Source: Diphasiastrum complanatum (Eukaryota > Streptophyta > Lycopodiopsida > Lycopodiales > Lycopodiaceae). Taken from it: a stretch of 64,000 nucleotides of DNA. Every line of letters begins with the position of its first letter. The first letter of the stretch is position 1. The stretch covers positions 3,124,473-3,188,472 of the forward strand of contig CM055108.1 of the NCBI GenBank assembly GCA_029204225.1, in the 5' to 3' direction. The position numbers and the translations under genes are program-made. Below the pieces are notes generated by a model that did no database searches, was not told the DNA's origin, and saw only the letters and a program-made list of their open reading frames with translations. Of this stretch, positions 1-11,312 are shown in pieces.

Positions 1-1166
1 ACATTTACATGGTGCAACTTGAAGGTTACAATATTGAAGGTAAACACAATCATGTGTGTAAATTCAATAAGACACTTTATGGCCTGAAGCAATCTGCTCG
101 AGCATGGTTTCAAAGGATCAATACTTTCTTTATTGATCACGGCTACACACCAAGCACTTCAGATTCCAATGTTTACTTTAAGACAGTGCAACAGTCTCTT
201 ACTATCATCACTTTGTATTTGGACAATACACTGCTTTTCAGCAACAATATCGATTTGATAAAAGAAACTAAGACAATGCTATCTTTCAAATTCGACATGA
301 CTGATCTGGGCGAAGCTCATTTTTGCCTTGGTATTCAAATCCAAAGAGACAAAAATTGAAAGTTGATTTACATTACTCAGCAGAGATACATCTACAATAT
401 CTGGTTAATTGCAAGTTAGCTCTCTCACCAATGGAACTAGGTCTCAAATTGTCAAAGGACCAGAGTCCTCAAACAATTCAAAAGAAGGAGCAGATGCGTG
501 AGTATCCTTATCATTCGATAATAGGATCTCTTATGTACGACGTTATCTATACCAGACCATATATAACTTTTGAAGTCAGCTCATTAAGTCAATTTATGAC
601 CAATCCTGGTATAACACATTAGAAAGCTCTTATTGGAGTATGAGATATCTTTGAGCTACTATGGATTTTTGCATTTGTTATGGAGCAGTCGACAACGACA
701 GACTCAATTTACTCAATGGTTACACAGATGCAAGTTGGTCAAAATATGTAGACATTCTTCCTCAACAATGGTCCTATTTCATGGAACAATCGCAAGCAAT
801 CATCGATAGCTCTATCTTCCACTGAATCAGAGTATATCGCAGTCTCTCAAGCTACAAAAGGAAGCAATTTGGTTGAGGAACTTACTCTCAGATATCAGTC
901 TAAATCAATATGCTCCAACGATTTTATTTCGTGAGAATCAAAGTGCCATTGCCTTATCAGCCAACCCTAGGTTTCATTCTAGGAGTAAGCACATTGAAAT
1001 CAAGTATCACTATGTCAGAAGTCTCAACAAAGAGGTTAATTTGCAGTACTGTCGAACGCAAGATATGACATCAAACATTTTTACCAAAGCATTAAGCTTG
1101 GATGCACACAGAAAGTTCTGTGAAGAACTAAGTTTGAAGCCCAAGGCATTCATGGATTCAGATTAA
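1..1166 (+). pseudogene. Ty1/copia pol fragment (RT and RNase H)
   Basis: This is the 3' part of a copia polyprotein entering from the left edge. Residues reading LYGLKQSARAWFQR (near 80-115) and the catalytic-core position LYLDNTLLF (near 220) are copia reverse transcriptase signatures, but the usual YVDD is LDN, so the active site is damaged. Frame changes near 350 and stops near 620 break the chain. The RNase H end at 873-1166 keeps NQSAIALSANPRFHSRSKHI and FTKAL. The frame ends just before a polypurine tract, as in intact copia elements. It is a dead copy; family membership is clear, the exact lineage is not. Confidence 0.9.
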
Positions 1167-1173
1167 GGGGGAG
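1163..1173 (+). other. Polypurine tract of the copia element
   Basis: The run ttaagggggag lies directly before tgttgga. A purine run followed by TG is the usual plus-strand priming site and 3' LTR boundary of copia elements, and it sits three bases after the end of the RNase H frame. Confidence 0.8.
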
Positions 1174-1660
1174 TGTTGGATTATTCTCCTACTAATCAAC
1201 TAATCAACTTTTAATCTTCATCCAACTTCATTTATCCAAACCTGCAAAATTCTTCGTGTTTCTACACAGTCTGCAGAACTACTCGGAAATGGCTCAACAG
1301 GAGGTTCTGATGTTTATTGACATCATCGACAAACTTTGAAGACTTCAGGCACTTCGGTGACTTCGGAGACTTCGGTCACTTCTACGACTTCGGCCACTTT
1401 GGTAACTTTAGCCACTTCAGGGACTTAGCCACTTCGGCCATGTCTGCTCATATTTCTACGTTATCATAATGGATTGAAGCATAGTTAGCATCTCTCTCAA
1501 GCTTTCAAGCTTGAACACTCTTGAGCATTCTAGCTCAATTCTTTAGAGTTGATTTAGAGTTTGCTATTGCGCTTACTGCTTATTAGCAGGAGTGCTTAAT
1601 TCAGACATGTACACTTCAAGTAGCTTCATTATACCTATTCACTTACTACATCAATATGTG
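1174..1660 (+). repeat. Copia 3' LTR (right end uncertain)
   Basis: Begins TGTTGG immediately after the polypurine tract. No second LTR copy is in the window, so the right end is a guess. Inside, at about 1336-1442, a 9-base unit around acttcggtg recurs roughly ten times with changes. Confidence 0.6.
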
Positions 1661-2299
1661 ATTTTATTTTTCTTATATCCGTTGTGATTGTGTATTGAAT
1701 ATTCATGCTTACTTTCCTTCTAAATCTAATCCATTTAATCTCCATTGATTAATGTTGAATATAAGATTGAAGAATGCATGGATGCCTTAGAGGCATAAAT
1801 TACCTACATTCATCATAGGTGTCTTAGATGCCTACTATGATATTTAACTAAAATCAATTGAATGCTATCAAATAATCGAATCAATTTGAACAGTAAAAAA
1901 TGATTTTTGTATAGGTAATCATTCCTTCTTTCTTTTGGAGAGACAATCAATTTTTGCCATAACCCCAATCACCACCTATCCAAATAGTGACAACCACGAC
2001 TGCCGCTCACCCAGAATAGTGACAACCATGATTGTCGCCAAGATCCACCTTAGACGACATAGCTCAACGTCTTTATGCATTTGCATATATCTGAGTAAAA
2101 TGTACAGCTTATAAGTCGGTATTCGTCAAGCACATATTTCAAGAACCTCTCGCAACAAATGGCCGATGTCAGATGAAGACGTAGATATGACAATCAGATC
2201 TAACTCTCTCAAAGAGTTATCACTATGTTATTATAGGAAGAAAATAAAAAAAAATGGGGCTTCCAGAACCTAGAATGCTCTATTTGTAAATAAAGAACA
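1661..2299. other. Stretch without a recognised gene
   Basis: AT-rich sequence between two copia pieces. It could be the leader and start of gag of a second decayed copia element whose zinc knuckle appears further right, but I see no open frame or primer binding site in it. Confidence 0.4.
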
Positions 2300-2737
2300 A
2301 GAAAGGCCTGAAACCATTCAAGTCAAATCAGAAGCTGACATAGAGTTAAGGGCACTTATTGAATCCATAGACAAAAAAGAAGATGTTATGCAAGTACTGC
2401 AAAGTGCACCAACCATGAGATTCAAGATTGCAGGATATGGAAGGTAAAGAACAACAACAAGAAGGAATCGAATCAACAAGCGAATGCGACTACAGAAACA
2501 TTCCATGCCCCCAATCAAGAATTGGATGAAGATAAATTCATGATCAACCGTCAGAAAACATCAGACGATAGATCTTGGTTTCTTGATTTCAGAGCTAGTC
2601 AACATATGACCAGTCATATCAACTATTTTCAGTCCTATACGTCTTATAGTACCATAAAGTATGTTCACCTTGGTTACAATAGCACTCATGTTATCGAAGG
2701 TGAAGGCACTATAAGATTAAACTTCCAGAATGATTAA
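2300..2737 (+). pseudogene. Copia gag zinc knuckle and protease start
   Basis: A degenerate copia gag-protease piece. Near 2380-2440 a CCHC-like cluster (CKYCKVH, then QDC) can be read with one frame change. After an Asn/Gln-rich linker, residues around 2570-2620 read WFLDFRASQHMT, the copia protease signature normally written WxLDSGASxHMT; here SG is FR, so the catalytic motif is lost. The frame stops at 2737 and no integrase follows. It may belong to a different copia insertion from the one at 1-1660, because gag would then lie downstream of an LTR. Confidence 0.75.
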
Positions 2738-4216
2738 AAAAACCTCTTTAAAAGTTTGGATATTTTGTAGTACAAAACATGTAGTTGAGCAATATCTCTA
2801 AAATTTGCATGTTAAAAATTGGAAGTAGTCTTATAGTAATTAAAAGACAAGCTTGTCCTAAAAGAACGATAAGGCATCTCTTTTACAACTCTAGTATTAA
2901 ACCACTTATGCATTACACATCATACACAAATTAATGACAAAACAATTCAAGTAAAGACGATTTTTGATTCTGTAATATTGAAGTCATGGAAAATAAGACA
3001 TGTACATGGAATGTATGTTGGAGTAACTTCGTGTCTCAAAGAAGAAGCTCTTTCCAAATCCACACTACGACTTACATCGAACCCAAAACAATTGGAGATT
3101 ACTCTATGTAATACTCATCTTACATTTTTATTAGACTTGGTTAAGTCATAAAGGCTAGTCATTTTTGTGACCCTATAGATATCTAACCACTTATGTTACA
3201 ACTACTTTTCAAACTTGAATTATCAAGATTGTATCTACTTTTTCACAATGGTGACCCACTAATCTAGAAAGTAATACTCATTTAGACAAAGCTTTTGTAT
3301 TCAGTGACTTGTCAAAACTAGGCTAGCTTGTAAGCTTTCTCTTTACAAAATATTTCAGAGCTTTGTGCCCCAAAGTACATAAAAACTTATCTTATCTATA
3401 GCAACTATCCTGGTCGTGATGAGGTGTTTAGCATTCATTGGAGAATGATTTGGCTTGTGAAAGTTGCTATTTCTCTTAAATACTTAAAACTTTAAAAGAA
3501 AAAAAAACCCTTTCATAATATATAGCGGTAGAAGCCTTTGGCAGGTAAGCAAGTTCTTCTTGCACTACACATGAAATAAATAGCAGTACAAGCATTTGGC
3601 AGGCAAAAAGTTCTGCCTGTACTAGTACACATGACTAAGAGATCAACAGGGAATCACATTCAGTTGTAGATAGGTACACCAATTATCTAGTAGTAGGACA
3701 TGAGTGAAATAGCAATTGATCTCTAACAGGCAAAACATCAGAAAAACTGCAGCCATTGATGGTAATCATAGAAGATCAAACTTCTATAAAGGATGATTTT
3801 TTCACTTGTTCTTCTCTCGGTATAGTAGTTTGTCAGCTGTTCTTCTTTGAGCGAGAATACAGCTTCCTTAATAGCTTGAGAAGCAACAATGTCTCATTAA
3901 AGCTACAGCCAGTCTTACATGCTTTTCACTGTAAGCTACAATTGATAATCCACCAGCTTCGGACCACGAGTGCATCAATCAACACAAGCATATCAGTTTG
4001 CCTCATATTCCCAAGGGAGAGGAGTCAGGACTTTCACTTTCCATAATATCAATAGATCGAAACTCGTCAGCAAGCAGTACGTCTTACTCTCTATGATTGT
4101 TTGCTTACCAAGCTTTTATGCCTCACATTAAAGGATACTTACTGTCAAGAATAGAACATATGGCTGACCTACCTTTTCAATTTATGCAGTAAAGTATAGG
4201 TATAGCTTCAGTGTAC
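2738..4216. other. Stretch without a recognised gene
   Basis: About 1.5 kb of AT-rich DNA with no coherent coding frame. At about 3524-3620 a segment of some 55 bases (tagcggtagaagcctttgg and a related copy) occurs twice with changes. The right end includes the region 3' of the minus-strand RING gene; I could not identify a clear poly(A) signal. Confidence 0.4.
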
Positions 4217-4795
4217 TTAGCTAGTTGGTAATGAAGGGGAAGAACTCAGTGACACCGAAGTAACCTGCGGAGGGCTAACTTGGTCGTGTAGCTGCTCAGG
4301 AATCTGTTCATCGCAGGCCCTGTCAGAGAGCGCAGCACCTTGCACGGTACTGTGTCTACAAGCGGGACAGGATGTGTGGAGATGGAGCCAAACATCAACG
4401 CATTGCACGTGAAACAAGTGCCCACATATTGGTAGCAATCGTACCATCTCTCCATCCTGAAAGTCGCTCAGGCAGATCATGCATTCACTGCACAAACGCT
4501 GCCATTCTACTTGAGGCGAGTGAGAAGCGTTCTTATCATACTGTATAACGGGCATCATGTTCACAACAGCAGGCTTCTCATCTTCATGTCTCTGCGACTC
4601 CTGGGGCCGTCGCATGTGTTCATCAGAATCAGAATATACATCGCCAAGAAACCAGCGGAGTATGGAGTCCCAGCGAACTTGAATGCAGAAAAGCAGTATC
4701 AGCAATGAGCCCACAACTATCATGGTTACTCGTAAAGCTGTTTTTCCGTCTAAAAATGGGAAATCGGAGTCTGATCCAGCAAACCCAACAGGCAT
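4217..4795 (-). CDS. ATL-type RING-H2 finger E3 ubiquitin ligase
   Basis: Intronless 192-residue protein. Numbered from the Met at 4795 it has one membrane helix at about residues 22-40 and a RING-H2 domain with C105, C108, C124, H126, H129, C132, C143 and C146. The spacing C-x2-C-x15-C-x-H-x2-H-x2-C-x10-C-x2-C, the Pro two residues before the third Cys and W136 match the plant ATL family, membrane-anchored E3 ligases that recruit E2 enzymes. The frame is open up to 4885, but the extra 30 residues come from the edge of a CT/CA repeat and lack ATL character, so I chose the inner start, which gives the usual short N-terminus before the membrane helix. A clear GLD motif is not seen. The Ser-rich tail (residues 180-192) is probably disordered. 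Substrates cannot be inferred. Family call strong, start moderate. Confidence 0.9.
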   Translation of the reverse strand: MPVGFAGSDSDFPFLDGKTALRVTMIVVGSLLILLFCIQVRWDSILRWFLGDVYSDSDEHMRRPQESQRHEDEKPAVVNMMPVIQYDKNASHSPQVEWQRLCSECMICLSDFQDGEMVRLLPICGHLFHVQCVDVWLHLHTSCPACRHSTVQGAALSDRACDEQIPEQLHDQVSPPQVTSVSLSSSPSLPTS

Positions 4796-4907
4796 GTTTG
4801 GTTGTGAATGCTGAAATGCAGCACAAATAGTTCTCAGGCATAAGCCTTTGAACACACACCCTCGTTCACTTTCCCTCTCGTTCACTCTCTCAGACTCTCA
4901 CACACAG

Positions 4908-4908
<1 letters not shown>

Positions 4909-4962
<54 letters not shown>

Positions 4963-4970
4963 CACACACA
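4909..4970. repeat. Compound (CT)n(CA)n microsatellite
   Basis: Eleven CT units run straight into about twenty CA units with one CG interruption. It lies just 5' of the minus-strand RING gene, so on that strand it reads as (TG)n(AG)n in the likely 5' untranslated or promoter region. Confidence 0.95.
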
Positions 4971-4981
4971 AAAGGAATGCA

Positions 4982-4989
4982 TTACGTCA
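4982..4989 (-). promoter_or_regulatory. TGACGTAA (bZIP/as-1-like) motif upstream of the RING gene
   Basis: The plus strand reads ttacgtca, which on the gene strand is TGACGTAA, a core bound by plant TGA/bZIP factors. It sits about 190 bases upstream of the chosen start, between two microsatellites. Eight-base matches occur by chance, so this is only suggestive. Confidence 0.25.
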
Positions 4990-5009
4990 TTGATTACGAC
5001 GACAAAACA

Positions 5010-5012
<3 letters not shown>

Positions 5013-5083
<71 letters not shown>
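5013..5083. repeat. Second compound (TC)n(CA)n microsatellite
   Basis: About 16 TC units followed by about 20 CA units, the same order as the array at 4909-4970 and separated from it by about 42 bases of unique DNA. The pair probably arose by duplication of one compound microsatellite. Confidence 0.95.
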
Positions 5084-5085
<2 letters not shown>

Positions 5086-5316
5086 TGATTGATTGTAATG
5101 ATGCAAGTATGTTACATGTTTCATAGAAATAAGAGATATGATGGTGTTTATTGAGGGAGGACATATAGGGAGTCATGTTCTTGCCATGAGATGTCCCATG
5201 GTGTGGGCATTGTCATTGATTGAGAGATGTTTTAGATGATGTAACACATCCACCAAGATTGGATGGTGGAGGACTAGGCATGATTGCACATGTACCCATC
5301 TTTGAATGTACATTCA

Positions 5317-5434
5317 TCCTTGTTTTCTTGCAATATTTGGTAATTAAATATGTGGTGAATGAAGAAAAGAAAAGATCCTTGTTTTCTTGCAATATTTGGT
5401 AATTAAATATGTGGTGATTGAAGAAGAGAAAAGA
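5317..5434. repeat. Tandem duplication, 59-base unit, two copies
   Basis: The segment starting tccttgttttcttgcaat at 5317 recurs at 5376, including the ggtaattaaatatgtggtga stretch and a purine-rich tail. Only a few differences separate the copies, so the duplication is recent. Confidence 0.9.
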
Positions 5435-7165
5435 TCTAGACCACTGAAAATATTGTGTTGAAGGTAGTTAAAGATGCAAAATGCCAAAGTGTCACCACCA
5501 TGACCTTAAGTTGTTTTTTACTTAAATATTCAACTTTATTTAATTTGTCAGGATGAATAAGATAGAAGATCTAATGAACTAAGATGTATAAATCTTAAAA
5601 TGCTATTTGTCACCTGAAGTGGGCTGGTTAAAGAGCACAACTTTCATGATCTATGTCATCATTGTGGGGCACATAACTATCTCAGTTGTGCTTGCAGCTT
5701 TTTGGCTTCATGTGTTGTCAACACCACCTTTTAGACAAATGCCCCTCCCTAAGCCCTCCATCTATTTTTCATCTATAAGAGTGAAGATGTTGATTATATG
5801 AGTTAAGTGTACAAAAAAGCAAATAATACAATATGATTTCTTTATTATTTTGTTCAAGAGGGTGGGCTTTCCAGGCCTAAAAAGCTTGACCCATAGTCTA
5901 AACTCTTTTGCACCAATTACATTACTCTTCAATTGTGACCATAAGGCAACATTCCTAGTGGCATCACTATATAAAGCAAGTACATAAGGTCCCTAAGGAC
6001 AAGCTACAATTATCTATTTTGTGCAAGGCAAAATACATTGATCTCAAAAGGTAGACATCATTCTAGTTAACATCCACTTTGAATTGGGGAGTAGGAGTAT
6101 AACTACAAAGTACCATTCAAAATAGTTTGCATTCACTCTAGAAAATGAGGACAAAATTCTTATAAAGGTAAGATGAATGATTCGCATTGGGTATATGACT
6201 CAAAATGAGTTGAAAGTATCGATACACAATATCATTCAAATTAACTAATAAGCATCTCAATATACAACTAGTATTGACACATAATGGTCAATGATAGCTT
6301 ATGAAGATTCAATAAGCATCACTATTATCGCCAAATGTTTTAATGATGTAGGTACCACTTCAAAATGGGAAAACAATGATGCTAATTCACTTAAATGCAA
6401 AATCTTATAACAAGAGAATTGGTATGTACAGAAATGATTTGTAACTTTCTTCTAGATAGAAATTAAGATTGAAAATTTTGCAACAATCTTTAACATAAAT
6501 GTTATTTTTTTATTTAAATTTTAAAAGAAGAAAATGTGTTGAAACATAGAATGACTTCATATTTAAACTATTCAAAACATTCAAATCATTAAAAAATAAA
6601 TGAAAGTCATATTTTGAACTGGAGATAAAATTCTCTTCTCCAAATTATTGTATCATTATTCAGACTATTTTTTTGAAAAATAGAAAATTCATAATTTTGA
6701 CTGAAAAAAGGTATAGCTTTTCCAAACTACATAAAACTTACTGAAAAATCGATGAAAGTTAATCATGTGCTTAAAAATTCCATTTCAAAGAAAATAGCTA
6801 GTCTCATGCAAACAATTGTGTCAAAACCTTTGGTAAATAGCAAAGAACAAACATTAGAATTACAATAGCACAATGTGCACAAAAGTGTGCATTTTAAAGC
6901 TTAAAAAAAAAAATCAATTTTTCATCCTTCACAAAGGGGTGAGTTGGGTAGGCTCACTATCTTCCATGAACAAATAGTGAGTTGGGATGAATTGGGTACG
7001 AACAAACTAAAATTGTATCATTGATGTGTATATTAAGCCTTGTGCTTCATGCTTAATCACTTGATCTATATTGTATTTTTATACAAACTCATCTAGTTTC
7101 TGTTAGATTTCTTATGCCCAGCCTTAACAAATTGTTCAAGTAATGAGCATCTTGAAAACAGCCGA
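5435..7165. other. AT-rich stretch without a recognised gene
   Basis: About 1.7 kb of AT-rich DNA with many stops in all frames. I see no LTR end, inverted terminal repeat or protein motif. Confidence 0.4.
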
Positions 7166-7690
7166 AGGCCAACAACATATTTCGGACCTTCGCATTTTTC
7201 CAAAAAAACTTCGTTTTCCCCTTGAAACATTTTTCCGTTTTAAAGCACTGTCGCCTTTTTCACACCTTCGGAAAAAATGCGACATTGTCGAGTTTTTCAC
7301 GTTTTCTGCACCTTAGAGATTTTTTTGTGCCTTGATTGGTTTAGGGCACTCTTCGCCTTTTTACACTGTCAGAAAAAAGCGACACTATCGGGTAAAAGCG
7401 ACACTATCGAGAAAAAGTGACACTGTCGGAAAAAAGCGACAGTCGGGATTTTCGCATTTTTGCGCCTTCAGAAAAAATGCGACACTGTGACCAAATTTCA
7501 TTTTAAGGGCACTGTTGGGAATTTCACACCTTCCGAGAAAAAGTGACACTAACCAAATTTCATTTTAAAGGCACTGTTGCCTTTTCACATTTCTCTGCCT
7601 TCGCTTTAAAGGCACCTAATTCGGGATTTACATTCTTTCTCTGTTCAAGGGAACCTTCGCGTTTTTCGGATTTTTCCAACAGTGGTAGAC
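7166..7690. repeat. Degenerate tract of gcgacactgtcg-like units
   Basis: Phrases such as gcgacactatcg, gtgacactgtcg, ttcgcctttttcac and cattttaagggcactgt recur throughout. At 7366-7445 four units of about 20 bases (a purine run, then gcgacactatcgg) stand in tandem. Many cores are near palindromes (cgacactgtcg). No coding frame is present; it could be part of an LTR or a decayed satellite. Confidence 0.65.
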
Positions 7691-8559
7691 CGATGTCGCC
7701 AACTTATCATCAACCCTAAAAACAGCTGGACCGCTAAATATCCCAGGGGCAGTTACCCACTTTGTACATATACAAAGACTGGCGTAAATAGCATTCAAGG
7801 CTTGTAAGATATTTTTGAAGACACTTGTAAATATATACTACTAGCTGAATCAAGCAATGTAAGTGTTTGTAATATTATAATCAGAGTTCTTTTGTAGCTA
7901 GCATTATCACGCTCAACAAGCTGAAGTTATCACTTCAAGCCATTGTACTCACTGGTGATATCAATGGCATAGGCCTAATAAATGCATGAAATTCATTGTT
8001 GGCCTCTACGTGTCATTTTAGGCTATATACAGGTAAACTCCCATTATCGGCCCGGTACAAGCCTCCGGGCTGGCTTCTTAACTAAAGCCTACTAAACTGA
8101 ATCAGTTCATACCAATCGTAAACTACACTAACTATACAATCACAGTTGAGCTTACGAATTCTCACTGGAAGCACATGGATATAGTGGCAAATTGGTGGAA
8201 TGCTCTTCAAAGGTGCTGGCAAATGATTTCTACCAGTGCATTCAATTAGTTTTATTTATGTATTGAAGACCTTTCTAATTTTGTGTTCCATTGTCAATCG
8301 TCAAGGTGCACCAATGCAAATGCCGAGTTCATGTTCCTCATCTTCAAATGATGAGGTAGGACCATCACATATTGGATCAGAGGCCTGGCTACACCAGAGA
8401 ATACCATGCCCATGTACATGATGTAAGTATGCACTATGACGAGAGCAACGTACTACTATATCACATGTTCGCATATATGGACAGACTGAGAGAGAGTCAT
8501 TATTTGTGCGGACGAAAGTTAGTTCTTCGGTGAGTTCTAATTTGCAAAGCACTTTGTAT
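7691..8559. other. Unassigned stretch, possibly LTR or 5' part of the CACTA element
   Basis: No gene is recognised. From about 8295 the plus strand has short open segments including a Ser-rich run, followed by sequence leading toward the TNP2-like region, so the right part may be the start of that transposase gene. The left part has some LTR-like character (tgtaaatatatact, a palindrome-rich region near 8050-8080) but I cannot define its ends. Confidence 0.35.
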
Positions 8560-9620
8560 TGCTAAAAAACATGATTGCATGCTAACTTTCCATGTATGTT
8601 ATTTGGCACCCTTCACGATTGGAGGAATATTTTGTTATTCTCGACTATTGTTGCACTTGTATTTTTGGGGTTGGCGATGGATGGTGTGAATTCATTTAGT
8701 TTGTGCTCCACATCATGGTCCACTTGGCCAGTTGTCCTTATAAATTACAACATCCCCCCTTGGCTAAGTATCAAGAAGGGACACCTAATGCTCACCTTCT
8801 TATCACAGGAAAATACAAGGCAAAAAATACGGACATGTATATGGCTCCCTTGATAGATGAGCTAAAGATTCTATGGCAAGGAGTTCAAGTGAGCGATATA
8901 TCAAGACCACTGAGACAGAGATATTTTGTGATAAAGGGGATCTTGATGTGGACGATACACGACTTTCTTGGATATGGGAAATGTTCAGGTGAGATATCCT
9001 TGCTATTGGTTCGATTCATGGTATTATATTAAATTTTATGTGCATTCACAAATTTTCTTTCAATTTGAACATTGGACCCACGATTAAGTTGTTTGTTTTG
9101 TCTCAATGTAGGGCTCCAGAGTAATGGCTACATGCATGCCTCGTTGGTGGTGAGTATTTGCAAGCACGTCACGCACAACATCCATGAAAGATGGTTTATG
9201 AGGGCCACACTCGATACCTTCCACCCGATCACCCTATGCATGATGGGCTAATTGGTCAACGCCCTCATTCCATGAAGATACAATACAAACTTGGGCCAAT
9301 TAATGGTACATGTCATTTATTTATTTTATGATTACTTTCTTATATTTCTTTTAACGATATATAATCTGCATTAAATGTGTGTGCTTGTTTGTTAATATTG
9401 TAGGCAAGCAATTGGCTTCAGATTTGGAGATCCAATCAAGATCTAGGACGACTCTCTCTCAGCATGAAGAGGTTATTAATATTTCATGAACTCCCATATT
9501 GGGGGGAATTGTTGATAAACTATCTTCTGGACCCGATGCACATATTCAAAGATGTCGAGAGTATGATTTGGGAGCACTTGACCGAGTCGAAAGATATACC
9601 CTCACCAGATAGATAGATAA
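8560..9620 (+). pseudogene. CACTA (En/Spm) transposase TNP2 remnant
   Basis: Three separated segments match the TNP2 transposase family in its usual order. At 8640-8800 the reading LGLAMDGVNSF followed by STWPVVLINYNIPPWLSIK corresponds to the conserved LGLA.DGFNPF ... STWPVVLVPYNLPPW block. After a frame change, 8815-8990 reads DMYMAPLIDELKILW and LMWTIHDFLGYGKCSG, the DVYLxPLIxELKxLW and LLWTINDFPAYGxLSG blocks. At 9470-9590 LPYWGELLINYLLDPMHIFK matches the family's LPYW...LDVMHxEKN block. Two GT-AG intervals (about 8991-9110 and 9304-9402) fall between blocks and look like introns. Frameshifts and stops make it non-functional. I did not find the terminal inverted CACTA repeats. Confidence 0.8.
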
Positions 9621-10857
9621 TAGACATAATGACAAGTCAAAGAGCATCAAATGATTACTTTGCTTTTAACATAGCAAATGCACAACCACATACAACTCCG
9701 ACTTAGATCTAGACTCCCATGACAAGATAACATGCAAGCCCACACACACTCATGCAAACCAACATGAATGATAAGGCGTCAAATACATGACCAAGGCTTG
9801 CCCATAAGTGGTATCCTATCGTACAACACCTGTGCCACATGTAGATCCACTACTACACCATTGGTCTCCAAATCAGGTCCTCAACTATGGCCTGCACCTA
9901 TAACAAGATGCCCTCACGTCCAAGCATATCCAGCTGTCCAATAAGCCCTAAAAGCTGATCCCCATCCATTTTCCATGCTCCAAGCACACGAGTCTACTAA
10001 GGACTCAATTAATGTACGCAAAACTCACCATAGGCTATATTTGAGTAGCTCGCCCAACTCCTAGAGATACTGATGATGATTTGTCTCTCCTACATCTCAT
10101 GTAGGCTCAACTTCCCATGATTAACGTTGCCAACTTTGATTTGACCAGTATATAGGCCTCCCACCAAGGAGCCTATCCACAACACTGCCACCAACCTGGA
10201 GACAACTGTGCATATAACCATGCAGCTCACTTTATCACTCGCCAAAGTATCAACTGTCACTCCTTGAGCAACCATCTCCATCCCTATTGGCTCACAACCA
10301 TGGGCATGCTGGATCCACATCACCTCGTAATGCACTCCATGCCCTCAGGATATGTACCACATCTAGGTACACTCCATGCCACTTACCTCCAAGTAGGCAT
10401 GACCTATTCCTAGGTTACCACATGATGCACCAACTGAAGAACATCCACTATGCCTACAATGACGTATCATACCTGAGCAACTGTAGCATCTCCTTGAGTG
10501 CCACCCCAATGGACTCGTCATCCACATATGTCTATGCTCACCTGATGTCTCCGATCCTGGTCACCATCCTACTAGACAAGCCGAACTCCAAAACATCACC
10601 TGCTCTACTTGGCTCCTAGCATCTATTCGCTCTCCCTGGCTATGTGCCACCCAACACCATGCCAACGCAAGCCTATCCCTAAGTCGTCGCTCATGGGATC
10701 CCAAGACCACTGTCTCCCTGATCGTACTGAGGTATATGGCTGTGAGTGACTCCCTCTAGGCTTCCCCATGATCTCACCACCTGAGAATCTGCACCATGGA
10801 AATTCCAACACCTGTGCCAAGCCTAGACTTTTGCAAATACAGCCAACTGCATGAAAG
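9621..10857. other. Unassigned C-rich stretch after the CACTA remnant
   Basis: About 1.2 kb relatively rich in C on the plus strand, with short open frames on both strands (for example 10287-10619 plus) that show no motif I recognise. It may be the rest of the CACTA element or its terminal repeats. Confidence 0.35.
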
Positions 10858-11238
10858 CTATAGATAGCTTATCCACACCCGTGATGGTAGATGCCTCCCC
10901 ATCGATGCCAATGCCAATGACTGCCCCCCTGCTTCTTCTAACTCACCATTTAGAAAAGCAGATTTCACATCCATCTGATGCAAAGGCCAACCAAAATGTG
11001 AAGCTAAAGCAACAAGTAGACGTAGAGTATTCCACTTACAAACTGGCGCAAAGGTCTCCTCATAGTCGATGCCTTTACTTTGTGCATATCCTTTGATCAC
11101 CAATATTGCCTTGTGCTTTTCTATACTTCCATCTGCATGGTACTTAGTCCTGTGTATACCCATTTGCATCCAATGGATTTCTTACCAACTGGTGGTTGTA
11201 CTAAGTTCCATGTGCTATGGTTGGCAATTGACTCCATC
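10858..11238 (-). pseudogene. Copia RT 5' fragment (outer half of a split element)
   Basis: On the minus strand this reads, from 11238 down, MESIA, STWNLVQPPVGKK, GCKWVY, then KGYAQSKGIDYEETFAPVCK and HQMDVKSAFLNGELEE, the start of copia reverse transcriptase. It ends near 10870 after the first catalytic-core block (MDVKSAFLNG). A two-base insertion after KWVY (11151-11160) shifts the frame, and the same insertion is present in the RT piece at 23297. Its right edge abuts the Ty3 LTR remnant. Orientation, order and family fit it being the continuation of the copia piece at 14997-17006. Confidence 0.85.
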
Positions 11239-11239
11239 T

Positions 11240-11290
11240 AGATTGATTAGATCTTGGATTGAGGTTAGGCAAGGAAAGGAACCCACTACA
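11240..11290 (+). repeat. Truncated end of a Ty3/gypsy 5' LTR
   Basis: The 51 bases starting agattgattagatcttgg and ending cccactaca match the last 51 bases of the complete LTR at 17547-18290 almost perfectly. The rest of the LTR is missing and replaced by copia sequence. Confidence 0.85.
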
Positions 11291-11294
11291 ATTT

Positions 11295-11312
11295 TGGTGC
11301 CATTGCCAGGGA
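11295..11312 (+). other. Ty3/gypsy primer binding site
   Basis: tggtgccattgccaggga lies four bases after the LTR end. The better-preserved copy at 18295 reads tggcgccattgccgggga, the TGGCGCC-type site common in plant Ty3/gypsy elements of the Tat/Athila group. Confidence 0.75.

Noticed and set aside
4511-4859. Other open frames overlapping the RING gene
   Set aside because: They are shadows of the RING-H2 frame and have no motif of their own.
4848-5126. Open frames through the CT/CA microsatellites on both strands
   Set aside because: They encode only Ser-Leu or Thr-His and Val-Cys repeats; dinucleotide repeats leave frames open by chance.
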